In this document: piece after piece, positions 1 to 10,580 of the stretch
How positions within the stretch are numbered: position 1 is the stretch's first letter
Layout: the number at the start of each line of letters is the position of its first letter
Assembly (NCBI RefSeq): GCF_963678635.1
Contig: NC_087063.1
Location: forward strand, 74,485,617-74,549,616
From: Symsagittifera roscoffensis
Lineage: Eukaryota > Xenacoelomorpha > Acoela > Convolutidae
DNA: 64,000 nt
Direction of reading: 5' to 3'
Notes under the pieces: generated by a model
Databases searched by the model: none
Seen by the model: only the letters and a program-made list of their open reading frames with translations
What the model was told of the DNA's origin: nothing
Made by a program: the position numbers and the translations under genes

Positions 1-12
1 AATATTTAATAA

Positions 13-1359
13 GTGGGAGACAAGCGCAAATCAGAAAACTACCGACCGTTGAGCCCAACAAGCATTCCTTGTAAAACTTGTGAGACTTTGATTCGAGACA
101 TTACACTCGAGCATATGCAGAAAAATTATCTCTTTTCGAATCAACAGTTTGGCTTCATTGCAGGGCGATCAACAACTCTACAACTTTTAAACGTCATGGA
201 AGACTTGACCTCATCACAGGAAATGGGACATTGTATCGATTGCATCTGAACTGATTTCAGGAAGGCATTCGATAAGGTTCCCCTCCGAAGATTGTTAGCG
301 AAGATTTGGAACTACGGTATTCGAGGTAAATTACATGAAATGATTGAAGCACTCCTGACAGGAAGGACTCAACTTGTCGTTGTCAACAACAAGCAGTCAG
401 AACCAGTCCAGGCGACCAGTGGAAACCCTCATGGCAGTGTGTTAGGACCTATTTTGTTCGTCATGTTAACAAATGACCTGCCAGACTTGATAAGATGCAC
501 AATTTAGATGTTTTCTGATGACACCAAAGAATACAGCATAGTGAATTCCGCAGAGGATCAAAATCGACATCAAGATGATTCAAAATCAATGGTGGCCTGG
601 AGCGAAAAATGGCAACTTCAGTTTCACACAGACAAAGCCAGAGTAAGGCACAGGGTCAAAGCCAAAATCAAGCAAGCTGAATACAGATTGGGATAGGACA
701 TAACAGCCCCAAAAATGAAACTGGCTAAACCCGAAAAAATCCTGGGATTGATCTTTGATTGCGATCTCAAATTCGATGGTCACATCGCTGAGGTGCAAAA
801 ACCAAATCACATCCTGGGACTCATTCGTAGGATATTTAACATGTGGGGTGAGTATGCTGCGATTGCTGTTCAACTCACTTGTAGGACCTCATCTGGAGTA
901 TGCTTCTTCAGTCTGGAATCCTCAATATATAAAGCTCTCAGCAATGATAGAGAATGTTTAAAGGAGCGCAAAACGGTTGCTGGAAAACATAAGGAATGAG
1001 CCATATGAAGAAAGACTACATAAACTACACCTTACCTCGATGACGTTTAAGAGGCTAAGAGGTTACATGATCGAGGTGTTCAAAATTCTGCATCCAACAT
1101 CAGAATACGACAATCGGGTCTGCAACTCGTTATTGAAAAAATGTCCTTACGAAGCAACACTCGGATATCTAGCAAGCTCACCAACCAGAAGTTCCATCTG
1201 AACCGTCGCAAGTTGGCTTTCTCTCAACAAATAGTTAATGCATGGAATGACCTTCCTCACACATTTGTGATAGCAGAAAACGACAACGCCTTCCAAGCAC
1301 GCCTGGACTCTCACTGGTCGCAGCATCCGTTAAAAGTCAGAAGTGACATCAGATCATGA
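13..1359 (+). pseudogene. Decayed CR1/Jockey-like LINE reverse transcriptase fragment
   Basis: A non-LTR reverse transcriptase split over several frames. In order it shows a YRPLS motif, an FGF...GRSTTLQL block, FRKAFDKV (motif A region, after a TGA at 247), a G.VLGPILF block near 430-460 with QG-type residues altered, FSDDTK (motif C, normally F/YADD) at about 511-525, and a tail with AWNDLP and FQARLD. That order is typical of CR1/Jockey-type LINE pol C-terminal halves. The endonuclease and N terminus lie outside the window or are lost. Internal stops and frame changes (249, 507, 696, around 960-1200) make it non-functional. The family assignment below the CR1/Jockey level is uncertain. Confidence 0.8.
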
Positions 1360-2134
1360 TTTTCATGCTAGAAGAGGGATCCCAGTTCCTTGGAACTTCG
1401 GTTTCTGATGGTGCGGGAAATAATGCCCAAATATGTATGAGCATCACTACAAGCGGGAAGAGTTTAAGCCAATTGCTGAGCACGTGCTACAGAAAAATGA
1501 ATCACGAATGAAACCGAGTGCCCAACAGCCAAGTGACATAAGAAAATGTCAACATAACGAGCTACGAAGAGAGAGGATGACATGCTCACAGAAATTACTT
1601 ATGATGACCTATGATTCGGTTGCTGCTTTTAAAATCGGTGAAATGGACCCTGAATTCAAACGGGAAAATTGAAAAAAAAACTTCTCATTTATTGCAATAT
1701 ACGAAATAGCATGAATGTGAAAAATTCTTTCGTTAAACGTGCAATAGAATTACGTTGAAAAAAAATCAACTTGACGAGATAGTGAAGCTCGATTTGACAC
1801 AGAGGCGAAGTTGCACTTCGCATAAACAAGCAAAAATATGATCAATAATGCTACTGAGAAAAACTGAATGAGTAAAACTTTGAGTCTACATAATTTCTTT
1901 AGTGGCGCACGCCAATTATGCGTCTACGTAATTGCAAGTGAAGCAAGCCAATTATGACGCATTAGCATTACCACTCAATTTGAAAAAAAAATAATTTACC
2001 AACTAACATGCCTCATTTTATAGAGCGGACGCATTTCAACAAGTATATAGGCGATTAAAAACCATGCATCTTCCATGCATTAGCGATATTGCTTTAATTT
2101 TAAGAAAAAATCTAATCGCCTAGCCTATTAAAAA
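1360..2134. other. AT-rich non-coding stretch
   Basis: No convincing gene. The first 75 bases may be the 3' tail of the LINE fragment. A short imperfect palindromic cassette lies at 2048-2121: TAGGCGATT on the left and AATCGCCTA on the right enclose a small hairpin with ATGCAT arms. It could be a tiny non-autonomous element, but nothing more supports that. Confidence 0.4.
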
Positions 2135-2210
2135 TATCCCACCCTGCCCAGGTTCGAACCCTCCTTTAATGTTGCGTGTCTCCTTCCCTACCTGTAAGCT
2201 ACAGAACCAT
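2135..2210 (-). repeat. SINE-like, tRNA-derived sequence with Pol III A and B boxes
   Basis: Read on the minus strand, 2201-2191 gives TAGCTTACAGG, a full match to the A-box consensus TRGYNNANNGG. After 30 nt, 2160-2150 gives GGTTCGAACCT, one or two bases from the B-box consensus. The acceptor and T-stem positions do not pair as in a real tRNA, so a tRNA-derived SINE or tRNA pseudogene fits better than a functional tRNA. The 3' end of the repeat is not defined. Confidence 0.5.
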
Positions 2211-3677
2211 GATAAAATGCTTTTTGTAGTATAATAGTCTGTGTTAATATCCTTAGCATTGGCTGCACTTACTAGCTGGTCATTGATCTTGTGCACATAC
2301 TGCAATAAAAGAACACTTTCAAAATGAACACTAATATTTGCGACTAAGGTTGGAAAAAAATAGAATTCTTACTATCACACAAGCTTTGATTTTAAAATCG
2401 GTGACACAAGCTTTGCTTGTGTAAAAATATAATAGATAGATAGGTTTAATTTTGGATTGTGCCAATTAATTGATAAATGATTTTTAACATTCCAATTATT
2501 GCAATTTAATTTTCCGTCGTTTGAGTTTTGACCAGCCGTGGTTGCGACACCAACAACATTGCTTTCAGCAAGGCTTACAGATATCTAGATTATTGATAAA
2601 TACAGTTAGCACGTTCGTATTTCAATTCATTGCCAGCTCGTATTGTGAATTAAAAAATTCTCTCACGCATGTTGATAGTATGCGTGATCTCCAACTGGAT
2701 TGTAGAACCTGACTTTCACAGGTCTGACGGATCCGGTTTCTCTCAGAACAAATTCCTCAAACGCGCTCTAAACACACCATACAGATAAATCAGATGAGCA
2801 TATACTTTCAACAAGGATTTAAAAAAAGTCAGTACTAAGCTTTCAGTGATTCCAAACAAAGCTTCGTCATTTTTATTTTTTCTAGAGGTAAAACGAGAGG
2901 GCTCGTTATTCTTCTTGAAAGAGGTTATGAAATTTAACAATAAAACAATTTAAAATGGCAATTCTCATATACTCTCCCAATAAACTAATCCATAGAATAT
3001 TATACAAACCTCAGTTGCGCCGATCGCCACACCTTTGAACAGAACCGATGTTGTTGACATTTCAAACCTGTCAACATAAATAGAAATATTAGCCCCGTTA
3101 GTTAAAAACTTGTGCCAGTCGGTCATATCTGGAAGTTTGACCTTGAGGGACACGAAAATACGTGATTTTGGAGTGAAGTTTTTATTTTTAAAATTTCGAA
3201 TGGAGCCTGTCATGCTCAGTTTTCTCGCACCAACTGAAAACACAAAAAGTGAGGAATCAGAACGACCGATTTACAATCGCGGGAAAGTGCTTGAATAGAA
3301 CAGCGGGAAATTGCTATTCGCAATTTCCAGATACAAAATAAGACACGAGTAGAGCTGTCTTATCCCGAAATAGGAGGAGATATAATAAAAAGAAGAGAGA
3401 ACAAAAATTCGGAACAAACCAGAGTGAACCTTCAATGGAAAGGTGGACAGCTTGAGTGTCCCAATGGTTCACACAAAAACTCCAATTCTAGAGTCAGAAC
3501 TTACTTCTGTTATCAAAACTGACTAGTATTAAACTTATCTAGTTATATTATCTAATTCTCGAGTTGCTTACCAATTTAATTACTCCCTGTGCTTGAGCGC
3601 ATCAACATGTGAGTCCCTAATTTAGTTTTCTCGAGTGTGTTTTATGATTGTTATGTTGAGATAAGGCGAGTTTTAGG
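2211..3677. other. AT-rich intergenic DNA, no gene seen
   Basis: Only short random open frames occur here. No domain, RNA or repeat unit was recognised. It ends at the hairpin that starts element A. Part of it could belong to the element's terminal repeat, but no matching copy was found elsewhere in the window. Confidence 0.4.
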
Positions 3678-3921
3678 TTGATCCATCTGAAATGGATCAA
3701 AGTTCCACTGTCCAATAAAAAGTAACTTAACGGATTGTTCCGACCCTGTTTTAAACGGCGTTCGTGTATTTTGGGTATTTTGAGACCTAAGTATGGGGAC
3801 GTTCTCATTTTCTAGAGTGGGGGATATTTTGGTAGTAGCCTTTAAGCTGCAACGGGTTCTAGTCTCATGTCGCAAGCGAACCGAATTGGCTCCGACCGTT
3901 CTTGAGGTAGAAAAACACAAG
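3678..3921 (-). repeat. Left copy of terminal block with outer hairpin
   Basis: Its outer tip is a perfect 9-bp palindrome (TTGATCCAT, 5-nt loop, ATGGATCAA; 3678-3700). The rest is the reverse complement of 24687-24967: both contain the TCTAGA-plus-C-tract segment, the GCGTTCGTGTATTTT-type segment, and end with an identical 21-bp stretch (3901-3921). Shorter copies in plus orientation lie at 29818-29979, 33286-33447 and 36745-36908. In element A it marks the 5' end; whether it is an LTR head or a TIR is open. Confidence 0.8.
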
Positions 3922-4000
3922 AGATAGTGTCCCTGACTCTTGAGCCAATGGTTATAGGGCCTATTTTTCTTAAGCCTCATATGTGACTGAAGTAGGCGAC

Positions 4001-4051
4001 TGTTACATAGTGTTTTTATGGCGCTCCTGGGTGTTTTTACGACATCATGAC
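4001..4051 (+). promoter_or_regulatory. Conserved 5' block shared with element B
   Basis: It contains TTTTTATGGCGCTCCTGGGT preceded by TGTTACAT and followed, after a short variable stretch, by ACATCATGAC. The same arrangement occurs in element B at 46893-46949. It sits about 320-340 bp from the terminal hairpin in both. Conservation in an otherwise diverged leader suggests a cis signal (transcription start, packaging or primer-related), but which one is unknown. Confidence 0.6.
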
Positions 4052-4507
4052 TACGGAGTCGAACCCACTTGACACAGCTCCGGGCTGCATGCCCATTCTA
4101 GAGTACCGGTGGTACGGTTCAGCGGGAACGTGTAAACCTTCAGGTTGTACCGTGATAGCTTTTTAAGAAAACTTGAGAAAACTTCCTGGTACGCTCTCCG
4201 AACGAGGCCTAGCTAACCGAGTAAAGGGGGGCAACTAGGGAAACAAAAACAAGAAAAAAGTATAGAAAAAGGAACAAAAACCATAAAACGAAAAGACAGT
4301 GACTTTGATACCGGACCATTTGGATCAAACCTTTATATTAATTAAATAGTATACCCATACTGTTTTATAAGACCGATCGTTTCGATCAATCTAGCAATTT
4401 AAACCAGTGACTTCAATAAGGTGCCCGAGTGGGGGGCGTTGTTGAGGGTTTTCAGATAGATTGCAACCGAACCGGACCGCTAGGAGACTTGACTAGAAGA
4501 GGTGACC
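4052..4507 (+). other. Leader of element A, proximal part
   Basis: Non-coding. An A-rich stretch (about 4240-4300) lies at the same relative place as the A-rich stretch of element B (about 47160-47330). No primer-binding site could be assigned with confidence. Confidence 0.5.
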
Positions 4508-5243
4508 AGCCAAGTGGGAAAGTGGTGCTGCTGTCAAGTGCAGAACAGAGACAACCAGCACAGGATCACTACAAGAGGACCCACAGGGGTGTTCTCAAGT
4601 TGGGCAGCGGGTATCGTTAGAATCCACATTACGTTATAGGAGATAAGTGTAAAATTGGATAAGGGGAGCCCCATTGTTTTGAGGAAGTTTTTGCACAAGC
4701 AGGCCTGGAAACAGGTCTACGGTTTTCTCTCGAGAGGTTTAGCACCCGGCGCTTAAGGGATTTTTCGGCTTAAGAGGTGGGCTAAAGAGGGGGGAGGTTA
4801 GCAGGGGGGCTGGTTATGTTAGAGGTTAGCGGTTGTAAATTGTAAAAAGGGGGGACACGTTAGAGTAACTAATTAGAGCCAAGTGGGAAAGTGGTGCTGC
4901 TGTCAAGTGCAGAACAGAGACAACCAGCACAGGATCACTACAAGAGGACGCACAGGGGTGTTCTCAAGTTGGGCAGCGGGTATCGTTAGAATCCACATTA
5001 CGTTATAGGAGATAAGTGTAAAATTGGATAAGCGGAGCCCCATTGTTTTGAGGAAGTTTTTGCACAAGCAGGCCTGGAAACAGGTCTACGCTTTTCTCTC
5101 GAGAGGTTTAGCACCCGGCGCTTAAGGGATTTTTCGGCTTAAGAGGGGGGCTAAAGAGGGGGGAGGTTAGCAGGGGGGCTGGTTAAGTTAGAGGTTAGCA
5201 GTTGTAAATTGTAAAAAGGGGGGACACGTTAGAGTAACTAATT
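4508..5243 (+). repeat. 369-bp tandem duplication in the leader of A
   Basis: 4508-4874 and 4877-5243 are near-identical direct copies with a period of 369 bp; each starts at AGCCAAGTGGGAAAG and ends at GAGTAACTAATT. Only a few substitutions separate them (for example TGGGCTAAAG versus GGGGCTAAAG), so the duplication is young relative to the decay of the coding part. The unit contains purine/GGGG-rich tracts and no gene. Confidence 0.95.
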
Positions 5244-5759
5244 GTTCGGCATTGTCGATTTAGTTACATTAGATATTCATACGCGTTGGTTATAAGAAGC
5301 GGATATCCAAAATTAAAACCAGGTTAAGGTAGGTACCCTGGTCGGATCGGTAGGGGGGAACGGACATAGAAAGTTTTTGTGATACCCCATAAGATCGCTA
5401 GCAGGGGGGAGGAAAACGCGTGGCAATCGGGTACCAGACATTTTTTCGGACAAAGATTGACATTGGTCAACCTTGAATTTCAGGAGAATTCATCCATCTG
5501 TTTTTGAAATTTTTCCAGTTTAAATTTTTACGTTTTGGTGAAAATTTGTTGTTGGTATTTTAACGAACAGGTGATCACAAGATACCTGCGGGGAATTTAG
5601 GGTTTCAAATACAGGGGGATCAGTATTTGGGTTTTGACAAGTAAGATAGGGATTTTGGGAAAATTTTTACTAGAGCTCAAGTGGTGGTAAAAGGTACAGT
5701 GGTTCAACAGTCCCTACAACGAAGAAGAAGAGACACGACATCCAGACACTCAGTGACGA
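5244..5759 (+). other. Leader of element A, middle part
   Basis: Non-coding stretch with several GGGGGG tracts. No motif or gene recognised. Confidence 0.5.
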
Positions 5760-6260
5760 GTCTTGGGACAGTACCGAAGAAGTCTTGGGACATTGCAGTC
5801 TGGGGACAGTCTTGGTGCAACACGGTCTTGGGACAGTCTCGGGACAGAGCAGTCTTGGGACAGTCTTGGGACAGTACAGCGTTGGGACAGTCTTGGACCA
5901 GAGCAGTCTTGGTACGAAACAGTCTCGGGACAGTGGTCTTGGGACAGTGGTCTTGGGACATTGGTCTTGGGACATTGGTCTTGGGACATTGGTCTTGGGA
6001 CAGTGGTCTTGGGACATTGGTCTTGGGACAGTGGTCTTGGGACATTGGTCTTGGGCCATTGGTCTTGGGACAGTGGTCTTGGGACATTGGTCTTGGGACA
6101 TTGGTCTTGGGCCATTGGTCTTGGGACAGTAGTCTTGGGACATTAGTCTTGGGACACTAGTCTTGGGACATTGGTCTTGGGACAGTGGTCTTGGGACATC
6201 AGTCTTGGGACACTAGTCTGGGGACATTGGTCTTGGGACATTAGTCTTGGGACACTATCA
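5760..6260 (+). repeat. 14-bp minisatellite (GTCTTGGGACAKTG) in the leader of A
   Basis: Copies of a 14-bp unit with core GTCTTGGGACA repeat almost without break from about 5930 to 6250 and in a degenerate form from 5760. Each unit has short GTC/GAC arms. Because 14 is not a multiple of 3, the array opens reading frames on both strands; these are artefacts, not genes. Element B has a different repeat array in the equivalent place. Confidence 0.97.
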
Positions 6261-6629
6261 AGAAGTACTGGGACAACACTGAATAGTCTTGAGACGGTAG
6301 AGAGAAAGTCTTGGAACAGCATAAAGAAGGGGGGTACTAAAAGAGTACTAAGTCAGGGTGAAGTAACCAATTGTAAAATCAAATTCTCTATTCAATCCTA
6401 ACATATAGAATTTTCAAGAGCTTTGGAAAAGTTGTTTTTAACAAATTGTCAATTTCTTTTTATAAAATTTTGTCAAAAGAGGTTTTAACCTTAGAGTAGA
6501 TTTTTGTAGATAGTAATACTGTAAATAGGAACAATTGTAAATAATGAGGCGGAGCAGGGTACCGGTAGCTGAAAAAAGATCTACCGAGGCGAGAACAAAT
6601 ATAATTCGTCGCTACGTAAAACAACATCA
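6261..6629 (+). other. Leader of element A, distal part before gag
   Basis: Non-coding, T/A-rich stretch between the minisatellite and the first gag ATG. No gene seen. Confidence 0.5.
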
Positions 6630-7712
6630 ATGGGTCCGAAGGTAACAAAGAAGAACTTTTCAGTTAGTATGGTCAACACGAGGAGTACTACGGAGAACAG
6701 AGCAAAGGAGGGCACGGAAGGGGAACGAGTAGAACCAACCATCGAGATTGACCTAGAGACACCGGATCAAAGTGTGGATGAAGTGGGAAAGAAAACGACA
6801 GAGTCAACTCCGATGCCCAATGCGGAAGAACCTAATCCGAAGCCCATGGAGTTCTCACCGATAGACAACGTGGAAGACACAACAGGCAACACGCCAGAAA
6901 CAGTGAAGGATGAGTCTCAGAAGAGAACGTCTTTTACTGAAAGATTAGCGATGATGGTCGGAATGAGATCGAAGGACGCAGCAGTGGAGGAGACGAAAAC
7001 CGAGAAAGGCAAAACATTCAGAACAGTTTCCACGAGAACGACAGACACCGACCAAAACGGAGACCAGTTCAGACCGGGAACAGCAACCAACAACAGGACA
7101 GCAACTGACCATGGAACAGCTACTCTTGAGCTAGGTGATTTGATGGCGAAGCTAGATCAGATAGATGATAAACTGAAGCACAGCGAACGATAGAAATTTG
7201 ATAAGAAAGGAAATGAGAAACAACAAACATGAGTACCTGGACAACTATTTCCATCTAGCAAGAGCAACGGAGGAAAAGCTTCAGCAGATGTCTGACAAAG
7301 TAGAAACCACTGATGGAGAGCGAGACAAGAACATCAGAAAAGACATGCTAGAAATGAAGCAGCGATATGACGCAGCGAATAGCCAGTTGGGAAGTTTGGA
7401 AACGGAATGGATACGATGAGTAGGGACCAGGCTGAGAGCTCAAGTGCTATACAGACAAAGTTAGACGCAATCTTGAGGAATTCAACACTACAAGACAGGC
7501 CAGCGGCAGAGCGGACACAAGGTAATAGAGTTGACTTCGTGGAACCACAAAGGAACAAGCGACAGTCAACACCGTTACCAGCAAACCGGGAGGCCGCAAT
7601 TACGGCACCGGTAGGGGCCAGGGCTATTATAAAAAATGGAACAGCGAACACAATTAGTGGTCCAGGAGACTCCACGAGTCAGAACAACGTGGGACCGGAT
7701 GCGATGACATGA
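6630..7712 (+). pseudogene. gag: Element A gag, N-terminal region
   Basis: Starts at an ATG (6630) followed by a second ATG in an MVNTRS context; element B has the similar MVETRS, which supports the start region. The protein is hydrophilic, Glu/Thr/Lys-rich and probably helical near 7130-7400. It is broken by a TAG at 7191, two frame changes (frames at 6630, 7198 and 7407) and a TGA at 7710. Past that stop the same frame continues into the capsid part. Its role is inferred as the matrix-like or N-terminal gag part; no recognised domain is visible. Confidence 0.65.
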
Positions 7713-7727
7713 GCAAGCACCTGGAAA

Positions 7728-8413
7728 ATGATGAACAGAACACTAGAGGCCTTCGCTACAAGGAACACCGATTCGAGCGACAGAGAAAGCAACAAGTTCA
7801 GAAAAACTTTCAAGAAACCAAAAGAATTCAAAGACGATTCAGATGGATGCATTGACATTTGGGTAGAAGTCATGAGGCTGCACTTGGAACAAGACAATTT
7901 GAACGATGAGAGACAAGCATGCACGGCGATACTGAGCAATCTGGAAGGCACAGCATTGAAATGTGTGGTTGCGAAGAAAGAAGAAGAACGCGATACAATT
8001 GACAAAATCTTTGAAATATTGTTAAATCGATTCGGCTCAGGCATGAAGGGTCATCAAGCGATGATGCGATTTGAAAAGAGAAGACAAAGGGACGATGAAT
8101 TGATAGACAGGTTCCTAGATGATCTTGAGAGCTTGAGAAGAAGGAGTGACCCGGAAGTGTCTACCAATCGAAGGAACTTCAGCATCGCCTCAAAGTTCAT
8201 TGATGGGGTAAAGAGTGATGACTTGAGAAGATGTTAGCAACATACTATACATTGTCGAAAGACAGTGCACAAACTCCGGAAGAGATGAGGCAGAAGTCAA
8301 GAGAGTACATGCTGATGAAACCAAAGAAATACTCGTACTCAGACAACAAGAAAACACAGGGGGGGGGGGGGGAGTCAGCCACAAAGGTCGTCATGGTACA
8401 AACCCAGAGTTGA
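7728..8413 (+). pseudogene. gag: Element A gag capsid (retrotransposon gag domain)
   Basis: Contains the features of a Ty3-type gag capsid: DGCIDIW, an LEGTALKCV segment, LLNRFGS and a KFIDGVK segment. Element B matches it nearly residue by residue (51708-52130). Capsid proteins of this type assemble the virus-like particle in the cytoplasm. The frame is broken by a TAG at 8235-8237 and again by a run of 13 G at about 8360-8372, a likely slippage site, after which the nucleocapsid lies in another frame. The copy is inactive. Confidence 0.85.
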
Positions 8414-8414
8414 C

Positions 8415-9854
8415 ATGGACAAACGCAGATCATGCGCTAACTGCGGGTCAGCTGATCATCATGTGGCGGATTGCACGACATACAAACAGGGCATGAAGAG
8501 TTTGGGATATGCACCCGATGAGGAAGATATGAGCCAGATGGAAGAACACGAGTTCTATAGTGGCTTGATCATCAAAATAGGTGCAAGATGCTTCTTCTGC
8601 AACCAAGAGGGGCACTTCAGGATGGACTGTCCGTTGTTTTGGGAGGCGGTTAAGAATCAGAGTCATCCAAAACACAAGTTGGTGCTAGCAGCGGTACAGA
8701 TCCAGAGAAACAAACAAGGTGAATTTGAGACGAAAAACCAAGAAAGGCCAAGTGCGGAGCTACCGACAAAAACAGTGAAGGCGGTAACACAATGTAATAG
8801 TGCAATAGAGGCCACGGCAAAGAACGCCCAAGAAATAAATTATGAGAAGACGGCAGCGGAGGCTATCAACAAAGTGAAACAGGACCTGGCAGCGAAAGAA
8901 ATAGAACAACGGCTGAAGCAAGAAATCGAAAGACAGAAAATGAACGAAGCATTAAGTTGCTCACAAACAAAACCAGAAGCTGCTGAGGGGTCGACAAGAA
9001 ATGGAAACTGTAACACTGTAAAGATGGTTACAGGAAAGCCATTTAGCATAACAAAGATTGGGGCAAGAATAATGTCAATAATCACTGTGGGCGGCCATGA
9101 AGTAAAGAGAAACTTGAACGAACCTAGTGATCAGACAATAATGCACATTGATGTGTACGCAGATTACTTGAGTTGCATAGGCCCACAGACGACTTCTAGA
9201 GCATTGAGGGCACTACTCACGAGAGGGGGTAGCAAGTCGGTACGTGTTGATAACAGGTACACAGAAGCTTATGGTCCACATGGGGTGATGCTAAATATAG
9301 ATGGAATCAACTTCTATACGAAAACAATGATAACATGTGATGAAGACCTAATTGGGCAAATCTACGTGGGAAAAGAAGAGTTGAAAGTGAGATCGATTGG
9401 ACACTGCGCCATGCTTGAAGAAGATGCAATGCACATCGGGACAGAGGCAGATGTGACAGCACATGTGCTAGACATAAGTGGTAAAAAGACTCAGTTACGT
9501 GGGTTACTTGATACGGGAGCAGTCTTGAGTGTCATACCAATCGAAACTTGGAAACGAATGGGCTTCAAAAAAGATGACTTGATAGATTCGAGAATACGGT
9601 TGTCAGCTGCAAACAAAACGGCCCTGCGGGTGTTGGGCAGAACGCCGATAATAGCCCTCAACCTGGGGGAACGTAACCTGTGGATGAACTTTCTTGTGGT
9701 AGAAAACCTAGATGAGTCTGACCAATTCATTTTAGGCAGAGTCTTCATCAGGAACTTTGACGTAGTGATTGATCTAAACAATGCAATGTTCAGGATACGG
9801 AACCCGGATAGGAGGTACGCAATCAAACAGGTAAATTTAATAATGGCAAATTAA
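8415..9854 (+). pseudogene. Element A nucleocapsid and aspartic protease
   Basis: Open for 479 codons but without its own true start: the ATG at 8415 is internal to the gag reading. Two zinc knuckles of the form C-x2-C-x4-H-x4-C lie near residues 8-21 (CANC...H...C) and 59-72 (CFFC...H...C), both intact. A coiled-coil-prone Glu/Lys/Gln stretch follows (about 150-190). The retropepsin core has the active-site triad LLDTGA near residue 360 and an ILGR segment near 440. In element B that segment reads ILGRDF and here ILGRVF, so an aspartate is lost. Confidence 0.85.
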
Positions 9855-9884
9855 ACCAAAGCACCGGTATTCCTGAGTAGGAGG

Positions 9885-10580
9885 GTGAGGCTAAAGGCGA
9901 ACGAGGCGGCGATCGTAAGCTTACGAATGAAAAATTACAATGCACTAAGTGACAACAAGCAGGTATGCATAGTCCCAAATCCAAATAGTCAAAGTGCTGC
10001 TGTTTTAGGAAGATCCTTCTCGATCACGAAGAGCGGCCTCTGCGTGAGTGTCTTGTTAAATACCCTTGACATGCCAATCACGATACAGAGGGGGAGGAAA
10101 CTGGGATATGCTTTACCTGTAAAAACTCGATATGAAATGACTGAAAACCATAAACAAAATGAAGTTGTTGATTGTCCCAATCATAGGGACAAAATTTGTA
10201 TCTTGAGACGATTGAATAAAATAAAAAACTCATCAGGTCTTGTGAAGTCACTCAAGTCAGAGACAGACGATGGACTATCGAGCTGTTCGAAATTCCCGGA
10301 ATGGCCCACATTAGACGAAATACAGAGTGATAAACCGGTCCTACCGGAAATTGAACACTTAAGAGGCAAGTTAACGGACGAACAGCTCGAAGCCATCAAG
10401 GACGTACTAGAACGGAACGAAGAGGTTTTTTCAAGACATAAAGCAGACATCGGGTGTTGTAAATTTGTTGAGCATGAAAAAGAACTTGAGGAAAACGCAA
10501 TACCGCACAGGGAGGGGGCGAGGCGCATGACCCCACACAAATCGGATGCGTGTAGAAAGGGGAGATTGAGACGCTACTAG
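9885..10580 (+). pseudogene. Element A protease-RT linker
   Basis: Corresponds to the region between protease and RT in element B (about 53760-54450), with shared segments VPNPNSQS, GLCVSVLLNTLD, LPEIEHL and ADIGCC. It ends in HREGARRMTP, the usual gypsy-type run-in to RT. The TAA at about 9852-9854 and a frame change near 10555-10590 disconnect it from its neighbours. Element A keeps a GAG codon where element B has the stop at 54452. Confidence 0.75.

Noticed and set aside
2135-2210. Functional tRNA gene
   Set aside because: A and B boxes are good but acceptor and T stems do not pair; kept as SINE-like.
4420-4436. GGTGCCCGAGTGGGGGG as a tRNA primer-binding site
   Set aside because: Resembles the start of some retroviral PBS sequences, but it lacks a preceding defined LTR end and has no counterpart in B.
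5670-6401. Long overlapping open frames on both strands (up to 159 codons)
   Set aside because: They are made by the 14-bp minisatellite, which has no stop in any frame. Low-complexity translation, no start context, no homologue in B.
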